From Sipunculus nudus (Eukaryota; Annelida; Sipuncula; Golfingiida; Sipunculidae): 64,000 nt of DNA. The stretch lies in NCBI GenBank assembly GCA_026874595.1, contig CM049316.1:11522839-11586838 (forward strand), given 5' to 3'. Numbering within the stretch: position 1 is the stretch's first letter; each line of letters opens with the position of its first letter. The translations under genes and the position numbers were made by a program. Positions 56,634-64,000 of this stretch are shown one piece after another. The notes beneath the pieces were generated by a model. The model saw only the letters and a list, made by a program, of their open reading frames with translations, was not told the origin of the DNA and searched no databases.

Positions 56634-58440
56634 AAATGTATCTTGTATTTATTTTTTTTTTCAAAATGCAAGATATCATGTAAAATGATGAAAAGTTCAA
56701 AATATGCATACATTCAGAAATAAATTGTATCAGCTTTAATGTATTACATATGGGGTCTTTTAAAAATTTTAAACGACTCTAAACTAATTTAAGACTTTTG
56801 AGTTTTTGCCAACTGTGCTATCTTAATATTTTAAAGATTCTTAAAGCCAAAAAGAGTGGCTTGAGGCACTCTTCCAACGGAACATATATTGTGGGGGAAA
56901 AGATGATACGGTATATAGTAAACATTTATCAAAATTAAGGTGGGCGCCACACAGTGGTTTTACCTGACTCGCACGCTTTTCCGACTGATGCGTCACTGAT
57001 TATATAATCACACTACCAGGTATTAAAGATAAGGCATGTCATCATTGTCAAAGGTAGATTTGTCTCATAGTGTGAGACGTCGCTGATAGGTGTCGCTAAT
57101 GGAAGCAATACATTTTGACTGTAAGTAAACTTATCATATAATATACAGTTGAATCCCTATAATGTAGCACCCTTACTGCCCACTATCTCAGGATGGCCAC
57201 CAGATACATGCTGCCACTCACCTGAAATATTGATAGAGTTACTCCTGTGTTCAGAGCACTGTAGTAGCTCCTTACTAACCAATCTACTTTTTAAAATATA
57301 GTTACCGCTACTGATAATGAATTGTCTAGAATTAAAATAATAAAAAAATTAGCGCAATATGACATGCAGATGCTACGTGCAATGGTTTAAGGTAATTTAC
57401 AAGTATTTCGTTTGTTTTAATATAATATATTATGAGTACTTTGAATAGAATTTCCTTTTTGCATGATATTATTTTTCTTTTATATTTTTTCAAGTTCAAC
57501 ATGACATATTAGCATGCAGTATTTAACCTCGCATAAGCTAGATTTAAAAATTTTTTCTCTCAACTTCAACATTCTCATCCTCAAATCTTTTAGTAAAGGT
57601 TGACAAGATATTAAAAAGGGACAGCAGGAGAATTACCTATGTTTGGTATGGACCGTTATATGATAAACATTGTGATGAACCGGGGTGGAGCAATTACCTG
57701 TGACGTCATCTCGGAGCATACTAATTGGTATGCATGTAAATCCCAGACCATATATCTCAGACAAGCCGTGAGTCCAGTACCCAGTATAATGATGTTACTG
57801 TATTCAATCAGCGATATACATGGAATATTGATTCATTTATTTTAATGTTGTTATTAATATTTGAAACTTTCAGTCAGCTTTTAATTTAAGGTCATGTGTA
57901 TAGTGAGAATAACATTAAATAAGGCTTAGTTTAAACTGGAAGATATTTCAACTGAGCATATTTATGAAATGCCCACATCAGCAGGGAAAACGTGCTCTCC
58001 TTCCTTGCACAATATGGAGGTCCCCATCTTAGTCACAGAAAACAAAATCTAGACAGAAATGGAACTGACCGAAAACTGTCCACTATAAACAGGTGGCCAC
58101 ATTATTGAAGTGCCTGCGAAGAGAGGTATTATCATATAACATGAAACATTCCCTGTAAGAATGACTAAAAGAGATTGGGCATAAACTGATGCCATTTGTG
58201 GGCAGAAAATAAGTTTTCCCTTTTCTTCCATTCCCACCCCTCCTAAATAAAATATGACGTTGCGTGATATTTAAAAGAAGTCGGCACTTAGACACTGTGG
58301 TGCCAGTTGCGGAAAAAAATCCGTTATCTTTATCTACAAAAACAACTTTGGTCAGCCCAAATCCTTCAGGAAAAATAAAAATAACAAATATTGTTATAAT
58401 ATATGCAGAAGCGTAAAATAATTCTCAAAACTATGCATGA
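56634..58440. other. no gene seen
   Basis: AT-rich DNA. Short frames at 57639 (+) and 58083 (-) lack motifs. 57140-57240 begins 'acagttgaatccctataatg', which may be an old transposon end. Confidence 0.4.
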
Positions 58441-58569
58441 GATTACACTTGTGTCATCCATTCACAACAAGTCCTAATATACACTTTGCCATATTAATCA
58501 AACTCCTGTAGGTCTTTCCTCAATATATATCCGTTATAAATAAAATATTTGTGCGACTGATATCAAGAT

Positions 58570-59212
58570 AATAATTATTATATCTGAAAGACTCAGAGCG
58601 CAAAGACACCATGCTTCCAGCAGTGATGCACCATCAACAACACGATTGAGCATAAAATTACCATACTATTATTTGTATTTCTATTCTGCCCAGGTATAGC
58701 ACACTACAACAATAAACATATTTTTTTTTAAATCAATATTACAAAAAATTATATTTTTATTATATTCATGTAAATAAATATTTGTATTGCGCTTTGTTGT
58801 ACACATATAGAAATGTGTATAGTTATGGGAGAGGTAAAGTTGTTAGATTAACTGAACTTAATGAAAAATTTTGCTTCAATGGATACAATTGCTATCTTCA
58901 AATCAGTAGAAGGCCACCTTCTCACAGACAAAACAGTTTGCTGATGGTAAAAGCTTCTGTTAATTTATTTCGCTTAGCGGTTACGTAATAAACAAATGGT
59001 TGAGAATACAGGCGCCATGTTGTCAGATTAGGTGAAAGTTACGATGATTCAAATTTTCGTGTCAATAGTTTTCTCAAGACTCATCGATCAATTGAATTTG
59101 TGTGTATTCATGCGTACACTTGCGTATAAATGTTGTCTTCAGCATGTCCTGATATCGGAGAGAGAAGAGTGCTCTTTCAATCAAATGTGTATATGGTTAC
59201 AGAAACCCGGCC
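58570..59212 (+). other. 5' flank of sulfotransferase B, duplicated with 29930-30465
   Basis: Shared blocks: 'gtacacatatagaaatgt', 'aatcagtagaa', 'gagaatacaggcgccatgtt', 'gtgtattcatgcgt'. The upstream hydrophobic frame seen in psi-2 is broken by a stop here (58880-59000). Confidence 0.55.
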
Positions 59213-59347
59213 ATGGGCAAGACGTCTAGTTGCTGGTGCGTTTCTATGACGGGGATTATCGTTTTTGCCTCGGCAAACTTGTATCTTTCATGCTGCTATT
59301 TGGAGTTTGGGAGGAAATCTGAACGTCAAATGAATTTTGAAATAGAG
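59213..59347 (+). CDS. sulfotransferase B exon 1: tail and membrane anchor
   Basis: 45 codons from MGKTSSCW to MNFEIE, then GTAAAT. The anchor carries Cys residues next to the membrane. Confidence 0.8.
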
Positions 59348-60907
59348 GTAAATACCATATTTGTGCTTGGGATAATAATAAAGGTGAAAAAAATTTAAAG
59401 AAAATGTTTGCAAGCAAATATAGTCTAACAGTCTAACAAATCGTACCATCAAACCATCATTTATCTACGTAAACGGTATTATTAGGCATATAATAAGCAT
59501 ATATGAAGCCGGTGTTTCTCATTAAACATGATTTCTAATTTTCAATCAAAATAAGGCAGAAGCTGGAAAAAAATCTGTCACTGTGAAAAAAATATTGATT
59601 TTCATGAAATATTTCCAAGAACCACCTGTAATCAATTAGACACTGTTTTGTTTCCTTGTAATCATTCAGCTGCAATTGAAAGATGTTAATGTACGCGTAC
59701 TCTACAATTAAAAATAATATTGAATTTTTTTAAAATAAAAATTAGCAATGATACTACAATCGACTTTTCAGAAGAAAACGAAATATAATTGCTTTACCAT
59801 AACTGCTTACAGATTCATGTGTGTCTGTGTTATTTACAGCGGTACCCGAGCAGCGAAACGGCATCAGTATCGTTTACGATGGATAATAAACAAGACCAAC
59901 AGGAACGAAGGTTACATGTACTTAAAGCATACTGTCAGAGAAGAAATAAACCCTCACAAACTCAAGGTAAACACCTGTCGTTTCCTCATCCAGATATTGT
60001 CGTATCACCGAGAATAAACCTGACCGTGTGTCAGTCATCTAAGGCTGGATCAACTTTCTGGAGATATTTTGTCAAAGACGTTTACAGCGGAAGTTTTATA
60101 CAGGACATCAACACTTCATTAGTATCTGCAGCCATGAGCAATGATTACACAAAGGTTCTTCTGGTTCGACATCCTCTTCGCCGAATGTACTCTGCCTACA
60201 ATGACAAAGTAGTGAGAATGACTGGTCATCATTTCATCATGCGGGGAATCAGGGAAAGGTTTAACGACGTTGTGCACCACAAGTTTAATGACTCTTGCGT
60301 GAATGACTTCAGTTTCACAGATTATATCCGACTTGCAACGAAGGAAGTTTTATCTGGAACAGAAATACGGGACTTACATCGCATGCCACATTTCAAATTT
60401 TGTAAACCTTGTGAATTTCACTATGATTTCGTCATAAAGCTAGAAACCTTCATTTCGGACTCAAAGGAACTGGTTTCTCATTTACAAAAGCGGGGCTTTC
60501 AGGTGGTGTTTGATACAAAGATGTTCGATACCAATTTCTTATTTGATAAATGTCGCTATTTCACCTCGTCTCTTTTGGCAGGCTGGGAATTTGCCTCACA
60601 CCCTTGTTCCACCGATGAGAGAGTCCTGACGGGTAACCTGAAGGGACTTCATAATCAAGGATATGTCAGCGCGTTCGGTTTTACAAAGAAAGCATTTCAA
60701 GACTTGCTGGTTGCAAGTTGGAAGGATAAATGCAGCGAGTTAGTTAGTAGGGTAATGAAAGATCCGGAAAAAAGAAAACTTGCCAGTATTCTTGCAAAGG
60801 AAGCTGCCAAACGTGCTATTAAGTCGCTGCCCAAAATATATCTAGATGCATTTATCAAAGCTTACCTGCCTGATTTTGAAATGTTCGATTACAAAACAGG
60901 ATTCTAA
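59213..60907 (+). CDS. Golgi carbohydrate sulfotransferase (Sulfotransfer_2 family), copy B
   Basis: Paralogue of the gene at 31980 and presumably the same PAPS-dependent sulfation chemistry in the Golgi. Coding exons 59213-59347 and 59840-60907 (donor GTAAAT, acceptor tttacAG, phase 0) give 400 residues. Start ATG in ccATGG context. Seen: an anchor about residues 10-30 (MTGIIVFASANLYLSCCYL), a Gln/Lys-rich stem, CQSSKAGSTFWR at 109-120, LVRHPLRRMYSAYNDK (about 153-168), then YDFVIKLETFISD and KFCKPCEF. Long blocks (DKVVRMTGHHFIMR, FTSSLLAGW, ILAKEAAKRAIKSL) are shared with copy A. Anchor and stem differ far more than the catalytic part. Frame intact, so likely functional; acceptor sugar unknown. 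Confidence 0.88.
59840..60907 (+). CDS. sulfotransferase B exon 2: stem and catalytic domain
   Basis: 355 codons plus stop. The open frame runs 51 bp into the intron upstream; the real exon starts at CGG after ..ttatttacAG. Contains both PAPS-binding motifs. Confidence 0.92.
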   Translation, partial: RYPSSETASVSFTMDNKQDQQERRLHVLKAYCQRRNKPSQTQGKHLSFPHPDIVVSPRINLTVCQSSKAGSTFWRYFVKDVYSGSFIQDINTSLVSAAMSNDYTKVLLVRHPLRRMYSAYNDKVVRMTGHHFIMRGIRERFNDVVHHKFNDSCVNDFSFTDYIRLATKEVLSGTEIRDLHRMPHFKFCKPCEFHYDFVIKLETFISDSKELVSHLQKRGFQVVFDTKMFDTNFLFDKCRYFTSSLLAGWEFASHPCSTDERVLTGNLKGLHNQGYVSAFGFTKKAFQDLLVASWKDKCSELVSRVMKDPEKRKLASILAKEAAKRAIKSLPKIYLDAFIKAYLPDFEMFDYKTGF

Positions 60908-61079
60908 TTTATCCCATATTTAATACCTGTTGTTTTGGTTAATCTCGCATATGAAAATTATCCAGTGGTTTGCTCGTTACCTGAAACGTTACAACATACT
61001 GCTGTAAATAGCATTTGCACAGGTAAATAACATTTGCGAATGTTGAAAATCTTAAACCTTTGGCGATAGCAAAGTTAAT

Positions 61080-62140
61080 ATTAATGGAAACTCGTAAGAT
61101 ATCTAATTACAGAAAGTCAAAGGCTTTACTTATTAGGGTCCTCACAGAATAGGGGTATATTTATATCCAAAACGTCCTTTAACAGGGAACGTCACTACGT
61201 TTGGCTATAAGTCCAAGAACCTCGCAACTTTATCAGATGTTGCAAAATTTGCTGGGATGCTGCCCATCTCATGACTGCTGACACTTATTAGGCTAACATC
61301 TCGATGTACTTATAAATGCAAGTGGTAGCATGTATTTATTAAGCAACGTTGCAGAGTTAAACAAAGCCAGGATATAAAGGAATAAAAACCATTTTTTTTT
61401 ACAATCCCTGTCTATTGAAATCCCTGTAATTTATTACATGTTAAGTCCAATCAATATATCGAATAGTTATTTCCGATTGCCGGTTTATACCCACAATTTA
61501 GTTTAAGCTTAAGTTTAAGCTTGAAGATGCCCATTCACCTTCCTATTGAAAAGTCATTATGTGATTTCTGGCTTCCTTATTGAACTATTACTCTAAGGGT
61601 AATTTCGGTTATGAAAAGTTCTCATTAATTCTCCGTGAAGGATGCATGAACTCGTTTATCAACAACATTTTGTAAACACAGCAATATTGGCAAACGGGAA
61701 GAAACATGTAAACTTAGCTGATAGTTTGCAAGTATGCAGAGGCAGAAAGGTCACTTGTCGCCAAAGCCTCTTCACCATGGGGCTTCAAACCTTAATCTTG
61801 TAACCAAGTACTTGCATTACTGGCTCATGTTTAATTGGGAGGGGTGCAACTCTTCCTGTTAATATTTATTCGATGAGGGTCTGTCTTCACATCATAAGCT
61901 TGTTTTTCAGGGAATTGCATGGAAGCATGAAGCACTTCTTTAAAGAACAAATACATGTATTATTAAATGTTCTTTTACTTCACTAATATCTCCAACTGTG
62001 GATGGACATTTGAAGAATCCGCGAAATATATTATCCCTAAGCTCCTCCACTGGCAGTCTGAATCAACACAATGAAGAGTTTCTCTACAATTAAAACTAAA
62101 GAATTACACAGATCTGTAGGAAAGTTGAGTCATGTAAATG
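61080..62140 (+). repeat. 3' flank of copy B, duplicated with 33843-36800
   Basis: Colinear but shorter than the flank of copy A. The block 61500-61770 is instead shared with 16060-16320, so an interspersed repeat sits inside the duplicated flank. Confidence 0.65.
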
Positions 62141-64000
62141 CAAAAGAGCAAATATTGTTCATATTCGCAAGTGTGGTTAATTCTAAAAAAACATAATGCC
62201 CACTATGGTAGTTGTTGCATGTAAGGCACGACTTATATTAAAATTTACATATGCTCTCCATGAAGTTGTGCACATAGCTATTTCTTCATTTAATTCATTC
62301 GTCATTTTTCTTTCATGGAGAAGCAAGGTATCAAATTCAGATACACAGCTGTGGATATTGTTAGATCAAAATAATTTTATTTGGTTTTTAAGTCAATATT
62401 CCAAGTAAGCGTATCCAAGATGTCTTTTCCCTGCTGGTATTAAAAAGGCAAATAATTGCAAGACATTGTTATGCCGTTTCCACGAGTAATTTGGATAACT
62501 GAACAAAGTTGACTGATCATCTCTTTTGTCTCTGTACTGTCAACTGGATACCCCCAGGTGTGTGTATGCATGCGTGTCCAACCCCTATATGCTCTGATAG
62601 GAAATCGGTTGATAAAAAAATATGTTAGTAACTTCTCAGTAATAATTGCAAATATAATGCATGAACATATTTTTTTCGGCTGTACCTTATGATAAAAAAT
62701 TAAAATTGTAATTTGGAATCAGAAAGGTTAAGCTGGTTCTTATTCACAAAGTGATTATGCACTATTCTAATTATACGTAACCTGAGGTTCGCCTATTCAA
62801 TTAGGAAAGGCCTTACTTGAGTGTTATGAAGGAAACATTTTAAGAACAACAGATGCTTTTTCCATGGCAGGCAGACTCTACCAGCCTGAGGGACTCGTAT
62901 ATTCACTTCATAAGTAACTGATCTAGGAAAAGCCATCAATTTCCTGTACAGTGTATAAACGGGGGTTCCTCTTTCACGCACCGATTTTATTCAAGACGGT
63001 CTTTTCTTTAGGGCCCACAAGAGGATGTGCGTGGTCTGAATTGGTCTGAACTGATTAACAACCGACAACAAAAGGGTAACTCAAGCAAGAAGCAACACAA
63101 ACTTGGTTCTCTATTAGAATAGATTTCCCCTGCACGGCAGAAAAGCAAAAAATTGCAGTATGGAAAAGGTGGAGTTGGGAGCCCTTAAGAAAAAGTCCTG
63201 AATATAACTGCAGTTTCCTTATAATAATTTGATTAATGCACAGACACAAATTTTTACGAATGTGTACCAAGACATGAAAATTCTCATTTTTAAATCAGAA
63301 TTTGGAGTGCGATTTGGGGTCTCTCATGCTCACCCAGAACGACGAGGCGTTCTATTCTATTTATGCGTAACCTTTGGTAGGTCTTTTATATACGGATGTG
63401 TCATTACTCTTTATTGCTAACGTGGAAGTACTATGAACTCAAGTGTTGACAAGGAAACATATAAAGAACAATAGACACGTTTCCAGCGAATGCAGAATCG
63501 GTCGGCCTTTGGTTAACGTGTTCTTGATGTCCTTTGCCGATGTTCAGATCAGTAGCAAGCAATATAGGGCGGTGCCGGTGAATTCTTGTACAGTGTATAC
63601 AGTCACCATATATAAAATATATTTATAGTGCAGAGTAGAAGTACTCCAACATAAGTTGGTATCTGAATGGTTCTCCTTTGCGCCACAGAAATTCCACTAT
63701 TCATTAAAACTGATATAAATAAAAAAATCCTGTGACTGCAAAGGCCCTCTTTTATGGATTGGCGAATAGTTGAAATTCATATTTAATTTTATATATATTT
63801 TTAATATACCTCACAGATACAAATTGCGTGACCTAAGGATATTCCTCAACAGAAATACACTTATGGAGATGAAAAACATTATGAACGGTGTAGTCGAATG
63901 CCGAATAAATAACTGAAATAACACGATAACAAAACATATCTCATATTTCAGTACATTGTCTCTGGTGGTCCTTGCAACGTTGTCAGTTTGTCCGTGAATA
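62141..64000. other. no gene seen
   Basis: 63000-63135 matches 34215-34360. The rest is AT-rich with short frames (62196 +, 62793 -, 63229 +) lacking motifs. At the end of the window nothing coding is recognised. Confidence 0.4.

Noticed and set aside
59789-59839. ORF start at 59789 for the second sulfotransferase
   Set aside because: Same reasoning: the first 17 codons are intron read-through before the acceptor at 59839.
1-64000. CRISPR arrays, operons, Shine-Dalgarno sites, phage or plasmid features
   Set aside because: The tandem repeats seen lack regular spacer architecture, and the gene structure is clearly eukaryotic with introns.

Overview
The window looks like nuclear DNA of a lophotrochozoan animal, most likely a bivalve mollusc. 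Genes are split into small exons with GT/AG junctions. Introns and intergenic DNA are AT-rich and full of (AT)n arrays, poly-G/poly-C runs, satellites and decayed transposons (L1/Tx1-type LINEs, BEL/Pao and Ty3/Gypsy-type LTR elements, a CENP-B-type DNA transposon, tRNA-derived SINE-like pieces, TTAA-flanked MITEs). There is no operon structure and no bacterial-type gene. The species assignment is inference; the eukaryotic architecture is seen directly.

Region by region. (1) 0.7-15.2 kb, minus strand: an astacin zinc metalloprotease gene assembled from seven exons whose splice phases all fit. It has a signal peptide, a propeptide, a basic cleavage region, the catalytic domain with HEIGHALGFYHE and the Met-turn SIMHYG. 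Its 3' end lies beyond position 1. Satellites and MITE-like pieces sit in its introns. (2) 15.2-24 kb: repeats, a decayed minus-strand LINE, a striking fold-back hairpin between two (AT)n arrays, and an inverted repeat pair. (3) 24.0-25.3 kb, plus strand: two adjoining exons of a seven-transmembrane receptor covering about TM2 to TM5. (4) 27.7-37.2 kb and 58.4-60.9 kb, plus strand: a cluster of Golgi-type carbohydrate sulfotransferase genes (Sulfotransfer_2-like). Two copies are intact, each with two coding exons giving 401 and 400 residues. One copy is an obvious pseudogene, and two more loci are orphan first exons. Flanking DNA is duplicated along with the genes. (5) 37.7-56.6 kb: about 19 kb of nested retroelements that split the cluster. 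They are an L1/Tx1-like LINE, a tandem BEL/Pao array sharing an LTR, a Gypsy-like body fused to a 5'-truncated BEL/Pao body, a minus-strand LINE tail, a SINE-like piece and two MITEs. One MITE is inserted in an LTR with a clean TTAA duplication. (6) 61-64 kb: duplicated flank of the sulfotransferase cluster and unassigned DNA.

Functionally the host genes belong to the secretory and surface world: a secreted protease, a membrane receptor, and Golgi sulfotransferases that would sulfate glycans. Nothing in the sequence shows that they act together. The most informative structures are the birth-and-death pattern of the sulfotransferase array and the layered transposon history that splits it.
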